This document shows, in pieces, positions 43,295 through 51,809 of a stretch of 64,000 nucleotides of DNA (within the stretch, counting starts at the first letter, position 1; each line of letters begins with the position of its first letter). Position numbers and translations under genes: made by a program. The notes beneath the pieces are model-generated. The model did no database searches and was not told where the DNA came from. It saw only the letters and a program-made list of their open reading frames with translations. Source of the DNA: Streptomyces sp. NBS 14/10 (GTDB taxonomy: Bacteria; Actinomycetota; Actinomycetes; Streptomycetales; Streptomycetaceae); assembly GCF_002224125.1 (NCBI RefSeq), contig NZ_NCSM01000014.1, forward strand, positions 302,779-366,778, in the 5' to 3' direction.

Positions 43295-43352
43295 GGTGAG
43301 TATGAGACAGCGACACGCCGTTGCGTCGGCGTGTCGCTGTCCGATACTCACC
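43295..43352 (-). terminator. Long 58-nt hairpin between rnd and the thiolase gene
   Basis: ACAGCGACACGCCG (43307-43320) pairs perfectly with CGGCGTGTCGCTGT (43327-43340) around a TTGCGT loop. Outer arms GGTGAGTAT/ATACTCACC extend the stem. It lies 18 bases beyond the rnd stop, so it is the likely rnd terminator. The remainder of 43133-43294 holds the thiolase leader and no gene. Confidence 0.85.
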
Positions 43353-43369
43353 ACAAATCAAACCCCGTC

Positions 43370-44638
43370 CTAATCCTCCAGGGCCGCCAGGAGGATCGGG
43401 GTGGTCTGCTCGATCTGCCAGGGGCGGGCGCCGTAGCCGTGCAGGACCTCCGCGACGGACTCGGCGGTCACCTCGGCCGGGGGCTCCCAGCACAGCCGGC
43501 GCACCGTGTCCGGGGCGATCAGGTTCTCCTGCGGCAGATTCAGCTGCTCGGCCAGGCCGGTCACCGCCGTGCGGGCCGCCGAGAGCCGGGCCGCCGCGGC
43601 CGGGTCCTTGTCGGCCCAGGCGCGCGGGGGCGGCGGGCCGGCCACCGGCTGGCCCGGCTGAGGGAGCTCCGACTCCGGCAGGGCCCGCGCCCGGTCCACC
43701 GCGGACTGCCACTGCTCCAGCTGGCGGCGGCCCATGCGGTGGCCGAAGCCGCCCAGCGCGCCCAGGGCGCGCGCGGTCGTCGGCAGGGCAAGCGCGGCCT
43801 CGATGATGGCTGCGTCGCCCAGCACCTTGCCCGGTGAGACGTCGCGGCGCTGCGCGATCTTGTCCCGGGCCGTCCACAGCTCGCGCACCACGGCCATCTG
43901 CCGGCGCCGCCGGACCTTGTGCATGCCCGACGTACGCCGCCAGGGGTCCTTGCGGGGCGGGGCGGGCGGGGCCGCGGCGATGGCGGCGAACTCCTGGTGG
44001 GCCCAGTCCAGCTTGCCCTGCCGCGTCAGCTCCTCCTCCAGCGCGTCGCGCAGGTCCACCAGCAGCTCGACGTCGAGCGCGGCGTAGTGCAGCCACGGGT
44101 CGGGCAGCGGGCGGGTGGACCAGTCGACGGCGGAGTGGCCCTTCTCCAGGGCGTACCCGAGGATGTTCTCGACCATGGCGCCGAGGCCCACCCGGGCGAA
44201 CCCGGCCAGCCGGCCCGCCAGTTCGGTGTCGAAGAGGCGGCCGGGGAGCATGCCTATGTCGCGCAGACAGGGCAGGTCCTGGGTGGCGGCGTGCAGCACC
44301 CATTCGGCGTCGGCGATGGCATCGCCCAGGCCGGACAGGTCGGGGCAGCCGACAGGGTCGATCAGGGCGGTCCCCGCGCCGGCGCGGCGCAGCTGGACGA
44401 GATAGGCCCGCTGGCCGTAGCGGTAGCCGGAGGCGCGCTCGGCGTCCACGGCTACCGGGCCGTGGCCCTCGGCGAAGGCGGTGATGACCTCGGCGAGCGC
44501 GTCCGGGTCGGCGGTGACGGGCGGAATGCCCTCACGTGGCTCCAGCAAGGGAACCGGCGCCGAGGGGAGGTCGTCCGGGGGAGCGCCCCCGGTGGTTCGC
44601 AGTGTCGTCTCTGCTGCGGTCTCTTGGGCGTCGGTCAC
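43370..44638 (-). CDS. rnd: Ribonuclease D
   Basis: A 422-residue 3'-5' exoribonuclease. The DEDDy exonuclease domain shows PVAVDAERASGYRYGQRAYLVQLR (first acidic pair), VLHAATQDLPCLRD and LHYAALDVELLVDL with the Tyr and last Asp. An HRDC domain follows from about residue 225 (RRRQMAVVRELWTARDKIAQRRDVSPGKVL). It trims structured RNAs such as tRNA precursors. Streptomyces orthologues lie next to whiI, as here. Confidence 0.92.
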   Translation of the reverse strand: MTDAQETAAETTLRTTGGAPPDDLPSAPVPLLEPREGIPPVTADPDALAEVITAFAEGHGPVAVDAERASGYRYGQRAYLVQLRRAGAGTALIDPVGCPDLSGLGDAIADAEWVLHAATQDLPCLRDIGMLPGRLFDTELAGRLAGFARVGLGAMVENILGYALEKGHSAVDWSTRPLPDPWLHYAALDVELLVDLRDALEEELTRQGKLDWAHQEFAAIAAAPPAPPRKDPWRRTSGMHKVRRRRQMAVVRELWTARDKIAQRRDVSPGKVLGDAAIIEAALALPTTARALGALGGFGHRMGRRQLEQWQSAVDRARALPESELPQPGQPVAGPPPPRAWADKDPAAAARLSAARTAVTGLAEQLNLPQENLIAPDTVRRLCWEPPAEVTAESVAEVLHGYGARPWQIEQTTPILLAALED

Positions 44639-44672
44639 CTGTCAAGGGTAGCTGTGTACAGCGGGTACGCAG

Positions 44673-44708
44673 GGCGCCCGCCGACGGAACGTTCCGTCGG
44701 CGGGCGCC
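44673..44708. terminator. Perfect 36-bp palindrome downstream of whiI
   Basis: GGCGCCCGCCGACGGAAC is immediately followed by its exact complement, leaving no unpaired loop in DNA. It lies 120 bases beyond the whiI stop and 35 bases before the rnd start, so it probably ends the whiI transcript. Confidence 0.8.
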
Positions 44709-44827
44709 GGGCGTTGGATGGACGGTGGTGGCCTGGGCGGGAGCCAGGGGCTGTACGGGGTGTGTACGGAGTCTGTACGGGCTCTGTGAGGGGTCTGTGC
44801 GGGCTCAGGGGACGGGTGGGGCGGGGG

Positions 44828-45487
44828 TCAGTGGATGATCCCGGTACGCAGCGCGACCGCGACCATTCCGGCCCGGTCGCCGGTGCCCAGCTTGCGGGCG
44901 ATACGGGCGAGGTGACTCTTGACGGTGAGGGCGGACAGGCCCATCGAGACGCCGATGGCTTTGTTGGACTGGCCCTCCGCAACCAGCCTCAGCACCTCGA
45001 CCTCGCGTCCCGACAGCTCGCGGTAGCCGCCCGGATGTCCGGGGGCGCCCGGCGGGCGGCGGTGCATCCGGGCGGCGGCGCCGAGGGGAGCGGCGCCGGG
45101 GCGGCCCGGGATGCCCAGGTTGGTGCGGGTGCCGGTGACGACGTAGCCCTTGACGCCGCCGGCCAGGGCGTTGCGTACGGCGCCGATATCGTCGGCGGCG
45201 GAGAGGGCCAGCCCGTTCGGCCAGCCCGCGGCGCGGGTCTCGGACAGCAGGGTGAGGCCGGAGCCGTCGGGGAGATGGACATCGGCGACGCAGATGTCGC
45301 GGGGGTTGCCGATACGGGGACGGGCCTCCGCGATGGACGACGCCTCGATGACGTCGCGCACCCCGAGGGCCCACAGGTGACGGGTGACGGTGGAACGGAC
45401 GCGGGGGTCGGCGACGACGACCATGGCCGTCGGCTTGTTCGGGCGATAGGCGACCAGGCTGGAAGGTTGCTCGAGGAGAACAGACAC
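44828..45487 (-). CDS. whiI: Atypical response regulator WhiI (sporulation)
   Basis: A 219-residue regulator with a receiver domain (residues about 20-125) and a C-terminal LuxR/FixJ helix-turn-helix (LSGREVEVLRLVAEGQSNKAIG...LTVKSHLARIARKL). The phosphorylatable Asp is present in CVADVHLPDG, but the first-strand acidic pair is reduced to one (VVADPRV) and the conserved Lys of the fifth strand is replaced (GYVVTG). Loss of pocket residues is a known trait of WhiI, which is needed for late sporulation septation in S. coelicolor. GTG 45487 follows AGGAGG. A sigma-WhiG-like promoter lies 40 bases upstream. Confidence 0.88.
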   Translation of the reverse strand: MSVLLEQPSSLVAYRPNKPTAMVVVADPRVRSTVTRHLWALGVRDVIEASSIAEARPRIGNPRDICVADVHLPDGSGLTLLSETRAAGWPNGLALSAADDIGAVRNALAGGVKGYVVTGTRTNLGIPGRPGAAPLGAAARMHRRPPGAPGHPGGYRELSGREVEVLRLVAEGQSNKAIGVSMGLSALTVKSHLARIARKLGTGDRAGMVAVALRTGIIH

Positions 45488-45526
45488 CAGGCCTCCTGGG
45501 GGAAGTGGTGGGACGGGTCACCACGT

Positions 45527-45554
45527 CCTTCGGCACCGATACGGCCCGGCTTTA
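45527..45554 (-). promoter_or_regulatory. Sigma-WhiG-type promoter of whiI
   Basis: Read on the minus strand, TAAA (45554-45551) is followed after 16 bases by GCCGAAGG (45534-45527). The sigma-WhiG consensus is TAAA, 15-16 bases, GCCGATAA. whiI is an established direct target of sigma-WhiG in S. coelicolor, so position and sequence agree. The rest of 45555-45781 is low-complexity CG-rich DNA without a gene. Confidence 0.75.
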
Positions 45555-45781
45555 GGGAATGATCACGATTTAGTGAGTAACAATTCGGGCAATTAGGACG
45601 ACTGATCGATCAAGCCTGATCAGCGAGCGCTCGCCGGGCGCTCGCCGAGTGCGCGGCAGATGCGCGGCAGATGCCAGCCGGGCGCGCGGCTCGTGCGCAG
45701 CGAATGCCCGGCTCGCGTGCGGCAGCAGGTGCTCGGCGAATGCTCGGCGGGCGGGCGCTCAGCGAGCGCTCGGCGCCGCGC

Positions 45782-46537
45782 TCAGCGGGGCTGAGGGCCG
45801 CGCCGCTGCGGCAGCGATACGACGCCCGCCTCCGCCGCCCCGACCGGCGGCAGCCCCGCGATCTGGCACAGCAGATCGCACCAGGCGGCAAGGTGCGCAC
45901 CGGTGTCGGGCACCCCGGCCGGTCCGTCGCCCGCGGCGAAGGGCCGCTCCGGCCGCCGGTGCTCGCCCAGGGCCGGTTCCGCCGCGGGCGGCTCTGCCGG
46001 CGTCCAGGAGGCGCGGATCTCGATCCGGGTCGACGGCTCGCGCTCCCCGATCCCGCCGAAGTAGTGCGAGCTCGCCCGGGTCACCGTGCCGCTCGGCTGC
46101 CGGTACTCGACCCCGCGCGCCTCCAGCGCGCCGGTCAGCCACGACCAGCACACCTCGGGCAGCAGCGGATCCGCCGCCATCTCCGGCTCCAGATCCGCGT
46201 GCACCAGGGTGACCAGGCGGAACGTACCGCACCAGGAGTCGTGCCCGGCCGGGTCGTGCAGCAGGATCAGCCGCCCCTCGGCCAGCTCCTCGTCGTCGCC
46301 CCCCGAATCCGCCGGGTCCGCGGTGACGGCCGCCTCGAGCGCGTACGAGAACGGCGCGAGCCGCCGCGGCGGCGGGGTCGGGGAGAGCTCCACCTCGGGC
46401 CGCGGCCGTACGGCACACAGCCCGGCCACGGCATGCCGGAAGACGGCCGGGGCCCCTTCCCCGTCCGCCGCGTCCGCCCCGTCGGCGCTCCCGGCGCCAT
46501 CAGCACCGTTCGAGAGGTGTCCTTGAACCGCTGCCAT
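45782..46537 (-). CDS. DUF3000 family protein
   Basis: A 251-residue actinobacterial protein of unknown function. Recognisable are [57 protein letters not shown] and [13 protein letters not shown]. It lies divergent to hemE, the same arrangement that I recall in other Streptomyces. The start is ATG 46537. A run of Ala/Asp/Gly codons follows the first ten residues. Confidence 0.85.
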   Translation of the reverse strand: MAAVQGHLSNGADGAGSADGADAADGEGAPAVFRHAVAGLCAVRPRPEVELSPTPPPRRLAPFSYALEAAVTADPADSGGDDEELAEGRLILLHDPAGHDSWCGTFRLVTLVHADLEPEMAADPLLPEVCWSWLTGALEARGVEYRQPSGTVTRASSHYFGGIGEREPSTRIEIRASWTPAEPPAAEPALGEHRRPERPFAAGDGPAGVPDTGAHLAAWCDLLCQIAGLPPVGAAEAGVVSLPQRRGPQPR

Positions 46538-46628
46538 GCCCGGAAGACTAGGCGCAACTGGGGCCTCAACCGGGGAAGAACACCCGGGTTGGCGGGTCAC
46601 TCGTTCGGCCCGTGCGAAGATTTGGGTC

Positions 46629-47714
46629 ATGAGCGCCAACGAGCGGCCCTCGGGCCACCAGCAGACCGGCCGCACCGCGGCGAGCGCCACAGCCGACTCG
46701 GCCTTCCTGCGCGCCTGCCGACGTGAGCCGGTTTCGCATACTCCGGTGTGGTTCATGCGGCAGGCCGGCCGCTCGCTGCCGGAGTACCACAAGGTCCGCG
46801 AGGGCATCGCGATGCTCGACTCCTGTACGCGGCCGGACCTGATCACCGAGATCACGCTGCAGCCGGTTCGTCGCCACCATGTGGACGCGGCCGTCTATTT
46901 CAGCGACATCGTGGTCCCGCTGAAGGCCATCGGGCTCGACCTCGACATCAAGCCCGGCGTCGGCCCGGTCATCGCGGACCCCATCCGTACCCGTGCGGAC
47001 CTGGACCGGCTGCGCCCGCTCGACCCGGATGATGTGAAGTACGTCACCGAGGCGGTCGGGATGCTCACCGGAGAGCTCGGCGCCACCCCGCTGATCGGCT
47101 TCGCCGGCGCGCCGTTCACGCTCGCCAGCTACCTCGTCGAGGGCGGCCCGTCGCGCAACCACGAGCACACCAAGGCGCTCATGTACGGCGACCCCGAGCT
47201 GTGGGCCGAGCTGCTCGACCGGCTCGCCGACATCGCCGCCACCTTCCTGAAGGTGCAGATCGAGGCGGGCGCCTCCGCCGTCCAGCTCTTCGACTCCTGG
47301 GTCGGCGCCCTGTCCCCCGCGGACTACCGGGCCCGCGTGATGCCCGCCTCCACGAAGGTCTTCGACGCCGTGGCCGGATACGGGGTGCCGCGCATCCACT
47401 ACGGCGTCGGCACCGGCGAGCTGCTGGGGCTGCTCGGCGAGGCGGGCGCGGACGTCGTCGGCGTGGACTGGCGGGTGCCGCTGGACGAGGCGGCCCGGCG
47501 GGTCGGCCCCGGCAAGGCGCTGCAGGGCAACCTCGACCCGGCCGTGCTCTTCGCCCCGCGTCAGGCCGTCGAGGCCAAGACCGACGAGGTGCTGGAAGCG
47601 GCCCGGGGCCTGGAGGGCCACATCTTCAACCTCGGCCACGGCGTGCTGCCCAGCACCGACCCCGACGCCCTGACCCGCCTGGTGGAGTACGTCCACACCC
47701 GGACCGCCCGCTGA
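46629..47714 (+). CDS. hemE: Uroporphyrinogen decarboxylase
   Basis: A 361-residue enzyme that decarboxylates uroporphyrinogen III to coproporphyrinogen III in the haem pathway. The family signature [20 protein letters not shown] holds the substrate-binding Arg residues; [17 protein letters not shown] contains the catalytic Asp, and the second signature is [17 protein letters not shown]. The C-terminus has [17 protein letters not shown] 46629 is chosen since the family's N-terminus begins about 35 residues later. hemY and hemQ lie 7 kb downstream. Confidence 0.95.
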   Translation: MSANERPSGHQQTGRTAASATADSAFLRACRREPVSHTPVWFMRQAGRSLPEYHKVREGIAMLDSCTRPDLITEITLQPVRRHHVDAAVYFSDIVVPLKAIGLDLDIKPGVGPVIADPIRTRADLDRLRPLDPDDVKYVTEAVGMLTGELGATPLIGFAGAPFTLASYLVEGGPSRNHEHTKALMYGDPELWAELLDRLADIAATFLKVQIEAGASAVQLFDSWVGALSPADYRARVMPASTKVFDAVAGYGVPRIHYGVGTGELLGLLGEAGADVVGVDWRVPLDEAARRVGPGKALQGNLDPAVLFAPRQAVEAKTDEVLEAARGLEGHIFNLGHGVLPSTDPDALTRLVEYVHTRTAR

Positions 47715-47811
47715 GCCCGCGCGCTCAGGTCCGCGCGCTCACGTCTGAGCACTCAGGTCCGCGCGCTCAGTAGTCGGAACCCGCACGGGGTCCCTCATCG
47801 TCTGGGAGACC

Positions 47812-49389
47812 ATGAGGGACTTCCCTGCCATCACCGCCGACCGCGTCCGGGAACTGGCCGACCAGTGGGACGCCGTCCGCGAGGGCCGCTCCAAGGACGA
47901 CGCCGACCGGCTCGTCCGAGACTGTGCCGAGCGGCTGACCGCCGAGCCCACCGGTGACCACGCCTATCTGTGGACGCTCGGCCTGCTGATGACGGCCGAA
48001 CACACCGGCTGGCTCACCGGGGACGGCGTCGAAGGCGTCGCCCTGGTGGCGCTCGACGCCGCCGACAGCGCCCTGCGCGGCCACGCCTGCGGGCACCAGC
48101 GGCACCCGTACGAGGACGACCTGGACGAGCGCCACGACCACCTGGCGCGGCTGCTGCCGCTGCTGGGCAACGGCAGGAGCGAGGCCGAGGACGGGCAGTG
48201 GCACGACGCGGCCACCAAGGAGGAGTGGCTGTGCCCGCGCAACATCGCCGGATACGCGCGCGTGGCCATCGACATCATCGACCCCGGTACCGTGGCCGAC
48301 GTCCCGCCCCGGCTGCCCCTCATCGACGTACGGAAGGCAGGCCACCTGCGGTCGATCCTCTGGGACTACCCGCACGTCGACCCCGCGTACGAGCTCTTCG
48401 AGCACGCCGCCGCGCTGCGCGCCCACCCCGACGGCGACAGCCGCGCCGGGCTCGTGGTCATCCTGCACGCCGCCTGCTGGTACGCGGTGAGCGGCCGGAT
48501 CCGCGGCAAGTGGGTGCTGGACGAGATGATCGGGGCGCTCGAGGCCGTACTGCCCGGGCTCGGCGACGAGCCCTGCGCACACCGGGACGGCGAGCACCCC
48601 GGGACCGGCGACGACCCGGCGGCGCTGGCCACCGTGGGCGTCCATCTGCTCAGCCCCGGCGGGCGGGGCGTGTACGAGCGGCGGGGCGGCATCGAGGGAT
48701 GGCACACCTCCCTGGAGGGATGGCTGTGCCCGGCCTTCCTCGCCGGGCTGGCCCGCGAGACGCTGGACCGGCTGCTGGCCGGGCGCGACAAGCTCTTCGG
48801 CAGCCGCGACACCGCCCACCTCGACGCCGAGTATCTGCTCGCCGACGGGCGGATCGACATCGACACCCTCACCACCACCTACCGGCAGTCCTGGGTCACC
48901 GAACACGACGAGCTGGTGCAGAACGCCGCGCTGTGGGCCGCCCGCCGGTACGCGGCTGGAGCCGGGTCCGGAGCCGGGTCCGGAGCTGGACCTGGGGACG
49001 AGCGGGAGCGGGCCGCTCTGCTGCTGCTCGCCTGCTGGGCGGTGGACGGAATGGCCGTCGACCTGCCGACCTCCGTGCTCGGTGTGCTGGAGGAGATCTT
49101 CGTGACCATCGATCTCGCCCCGCTGCACGAGCCGTGTCCGCACCCCGGGGAGCACCCCTGGCAGGACCTGGAGCGTATCGCGGGCCGCGGATACGGCGTC
49201 GCGGGCAACCCCGACGCGCTGATCGGCGCGCATCTCAACCACTTCTGCGCGCCCGGGGACTTCGAGGCCCCCGACGAGCCGTTCGCCCCCGACGCCTGGA
49301 GCTGCCCCCGCCATCTGGCCGAGCGGGTCCGGGACGCGCTGGACGTCCTCCACGAGGTGAAGGAGAACGACGCCGAGGGCGAGCTCTAG
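47812..49389 (+). CDS. Hypothetical protein with three Cys/His-containing repeats
   Basis: A 525-residue soluble protein I do not recognise. Three repeats of about 170 residues each contain a C-x-H-type motif in an acidic loop (GHACGHQRHPYEDD; EPCAHRDGEHPGTGDD; EPCPHPGEHPW). Each is followed about 45 residues later by W-x-CP-x-x-x-A (EEWLCPRNIAGYAR; EGWLCPAFLAGLAR; AWSCPRHLAERVR). The pairing of Cys and His suggests three metal sites. A Gly/Ala/Ser stretch (AGAGSGAGSGAGPG) separates repeats two and three. The start is ATG 47812, after GGGAG. It converges with the MFS gene and overlaps it by 4 bases. Confidence 0.7.
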   Translation: MRDFPAITADRVRELADQWDAVREGRSKDDADRLVRDCAERLTAEPTGDHAYLWTLGLLMTAEHTGWLTGDGVEGVALVALDAADSALRGHACGHQRHPYEDDLDERHDHLARLLPLLGNGRSEAEDGQWHDAATKEEWLCPRNIAGYARVAIDIIDPGTVADVPPRLPLIDVRKAGHLRSILWDYPHVDPAYELFEHAAALRAHPDGDSRAGLVVILHAACWYAVSGRIRGKWVLDEMIGALEAVLPGLGDEPCAHRDGEHPGTGDDPAALATVGVHLLSPGGRGVYERRGGIEGWHTSLEGWLCPAFLAGLARETLDRLLAGRDKLFGSRDTAHLDAEYLLADGRIDIDTLTTTYRQSWVTEHDELVQNAALWAARRYAAGAGSGAGSGAGPGDERERAALLLLACWAVDGMAVDLPTSVLGVLEEIFVTIDLAPLHEPCPHPGEHPWQDLERIAGRGYGVAGNPDALIGAHLNHFCAPGDFEAPDEPFAPDAWSCPRHLAERVRDALDVLHEVKENDAEGEL

Positions 49390-50837
49390 GGGCGGCTGAC
49401 CTGCTCGCGGATCAGGTAGTACAGGACGGCGCTGGCGAGCATCAGAGCGCCGTCGATATAGACGGCGTGCGTCCAGGTTCCGTAGTGGTCGAAGAGGGTG
49501 CCGCTGAGCGCCGGGCTGATCACCGCGCCGATCTCGCCCACGAGGTTGAACATCCCGAAGGCGGCCCCGCGCTCGGCGGCGTCGACCACGTCGTTCAGCA
49601 GCGCGTGGGCCATGGGCTGGAGCGCGTTGAAGAACAGGCTGGTGACGAACAGGAGCACCGACATCACCAGCAGCGAGGGCGTCTCGTCGGCCTGCAGATA
49701 GGCGCCGAAGACCAGTACCAGCAACCCCTGGACCACGGTGAACGCGACCAGCAGCGGCCGCCGCCCCCAGCCCCGGTCCTTCGCCCGGTCCGAGAGCCAG
49801 CCGCCCGCGGGGAAGCCGAGGATGCCCGCGCCCGCGTTGAAGGTGGCGACCAGCGCGGCGTTCTGGAAGGAGCTGTGCGCGGCGTCGGCGACGATCGACA
49901 CCGACCAGAAGCTGAAGAACCACAGGTTCCACATCACCGCGATGAAGGCGAAGCTGAGCAGCAGCGCGTTGCGGTTGCGGGAGACGGCGCCGAGCCGCGA
50001 GCCGCGCCGGGCGAAGATCGCCCCGATGAGGACGAACGCGAGCACGCACTCCAGGACGGCCACGCCCCAGCTCGGCAGCCCCGCCCCGTCGGCGATCAGA
50101 TAGACGGCCAGCACCGCGGCGCACAGCACCACCGAGATGCCCAGGAGCCGCAGCGCCGAGCCGGTCGCCCGCAGCGGGCCGCCGATACGGCGCAGATAGG
50201 CGGCCGAGACCACGCCGAAAACCAGCGTCGCGCTGCCCAGGACCAGGAACGGCATCCGCCAGGCGTCCTCATGGCCGAACACATCGGCGCCCCAGTCGAT
50301 CAGATACGGGGCGCTGATGGTCGCGATCGTCAACCCGATGGACAGACCGGTGATCGCCACGCCCATCCCCAGGCCGGCCTTGGCGGGCGGGGTCCGCTGG
50401 GCGATCAGGGTGCGGTCGTTGGAGTAGAAGACGCCCTCGCCGAGCCCGGTCAGCACGCGCAGCACCACGAAGGCGATCAGCCCGCCGACCAGCCCGCTGG
50501 CGAGCGTCGCCACACCCGCCCACAGCAGCGAGATGGCGAGCATCGCGCGGTGCCCGAAGCGGTCCCCGAGATAGCCGCCGGGGAACTGCGTCAGCATGTA
50601 GCCCGCGAAGAAGAGGCTGCCGATCAGCCCGCCGAGCGCGTGCGGATGGCTGGCGGAGCCCAGCATTCCGTGGTCGTTCTCGATGAGCCAGGTGACCACC
50701 GGGCCGGTGATGGTGCGGTCGGCGTACGAGAAGAGCCAGCCGCCGAGCAGCATGGCCCACAGGGTGTGATATGGCTTCCAGCCTCCGGACCCGGCCTCCG
50801 GCTCCCGGCCGGTGGTCGGTGCGGTCACTTCGGACAT
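49386..50837 (-). CDS. MFS transporter, probably for aromatic acids
   Basis: A 483-residue transporter with 12 predicted helices. The loop 2-3 motif is GGYLGDRFGHRAML, and helix 4 has RVLTGLGEGVFYSNDR. ATG 50837 is preceded by GGGGGACC. It is the third gene of a minus-strand set headed by pobA and an IclR regulator, so uptake of 4-hydroxybenzoate or a related acid is a reasonable inference. A short palindrome CCCACAGCTTGTGGG lies 77-91 bases upstream and may be an operator or a weak hairpin. Confidence 0.82.
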   Translation of the reverse strand: MSEVTAPTTGREPEAGSGGWKPYHTLWAMLLGGWLFSYADRTITGPVVTWLIENDHGMLGSASHPHALGGLIGSLFFAGYMLTQFPGGYLGDRFGHRAMLAISLLWAGVATLASGLVGGLIAFVVLRVLTGLGEGVFYSNDRTLIAQRTPPAKAGLGMGVAITGLSIGLTIATISAPYLIDWGADVFGHEDAWRMPFLVLGSATLVFGVVSAAYLRRIGGPLRATGSALRLLGISVVLCAAVLAVYLIADGAGLPSWGVAVLECVLAFVLIGAIFARRGSRLGAVSRNRNALLLSFAFIAVMWNLWFFSFWSVSIVADAAHSSFQNAALVATFNAGAGILGFPAGGWLSDRAKDRGWGRRPLLVAFTVVQGLLVLVFGAYLQADETPSLLVMSVLLFVTSLFFNALQPMAHALLNDVVDAAERGAAFGMFNLVGEIGAVISPALSGTLFDHYGTWTHAVYIDGALMLASAVLYYLIREQVSRP

Positions 50838-50966
50838 GGCCTCAGGTCCCCCTCTGGGCACGGTGGTTCGGGCGTCGGTGGCTGAGGTGGCTGTGGTGCT
50901 TGGTGCGAGGTGTCCCACAGCTTGTGGGCCGAATCGCGGCGCGGCAAGGGGCGCGGTCGCACCCTT

Positions 50967-51809
50967 TCACCGACCGGAAGCCTCGGCGACGGGGGCTTGC
51001 CCCCAGGCGGCCGCGACGGTACGGGAGATGCCGTGCGCGGCCACCCGTACGGCCGGAATCAGTCCCGGCGCCCGCCCCTCGGCGGCCGGGACCACGACGG
51101 ACAGCGAGGCCACCACCTCCCCGCCCGGCCCGCGCACCGGAGCGGCGACCGACAGCGCGTCCATGGTGATCTGCCGGTCGCTGACCGCGATTCCGGCGCG
51201 CCGCACCTCCGCGAGGACGGCCCGCAGCCGGGCCGGGTCGCAGATCGTCAGCTCCGTGAAGCGGCGCAGCGGCCCCGCGCACACCCGCTCGCGCAGCCGG
51301 TGCGGCCCGTACGCGAGCAGCACCAGGCCGACGCCGGTCGCGTGCAGCGGCCAGCGGCCGCCGACCCGGCTGCGCACCCGTACCGCGGAACGCCCGGAGA
51401 TCCGCTCGATGTACACCACCTCCAGGCCGTCGCGTACGGCGAGTTGGACGTTCTCGTGGGTGGCCTCGTACAGGTCCTCCATGAAGGGCAGCGCCGCCTC
51501 GCGCAGCCCCACCCCGCGCGGCGACAGCGTCGCCACTTCCCACAGCCGCAGCCCGATGTGGTACGCGCCCGCCGCGTCCCGTTCCAGGGCGCCCCAGTCG
51601 GTGAGCGCGGCGACCAGCCGGTGCGCGGTGGCCAGCGGCAGGTCGGCGCGGCGGGCGAGCGCGGTGAGGGACAGCGAGCGGTGCGTGGCGTCGAACGCGT
51701 TCAGCAGGGCGAGCACCCGGCCCGCGACCGAGCGGCGGCCCTCCAGGGCGCGGGGGGCCAGGGGACGGGGACCCACGGGACCGGGTCCCGGGGGACTGGG
51801 CGCGGTCAT
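50967..51809 (-). CDS. IclR-family transcriptional regulator
   Basis: A 280-residue regulator. The N-terminal winged helix is LSLTALARRADLPLATAHRLVAALTDWG, and the C-terminal effector domain includes GLEVVYIERISGRSAVRVRSRVG and HATGVGLVLLAYGP. IclR proteins commonly sense aromatic acids in hydroxybenzoate and protocatechuate pathways. Its ATG overlaps the pobA stop (ATGA), so it is co-transcribed with pobA and probably autoregulates the cassette. Confidence 0.86.
   Translation of the reverse strand: MTAPSPPGPGPVGPRPLAPRALEGRRSVAGRVLALLNAFDATHRSLSLTALARRADLPLATAHRLVAALTDWGALERDAAGAYHIGLRLWEVATLSPRGVGLREAALPFMEDLYEATHENVQLAVRDGLEVVYIERISGRSAVRVRSRVGGRWPLHATGVGLVLLAYGPHRLRERVCAGPLRRFTELTICDPARLRAVLAEVRRAGIAVSDRQITMDALSVAAPVRGPGGEVVASLSVVVPAAEGRAPGLIPAVRVAAHGISRTVAAAWGQAPVAEASGR

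Noticed and set aside
45601..45781. CG-rich repetitive stretch upstream of whiI, considered as a small gene or RNA
   Set aside because: No coding signal and no stable conserved hairpin; frames are Arg/Ala-rich.
47718..47777. Short GCGCGCTCAGGTCC direct repeats after hemE, considered as a CRISPR-like or regulatory array
   Set aside because: Only three imperfect, contiguous copies without spacers; ordinary low-complexity intergenic DNA.
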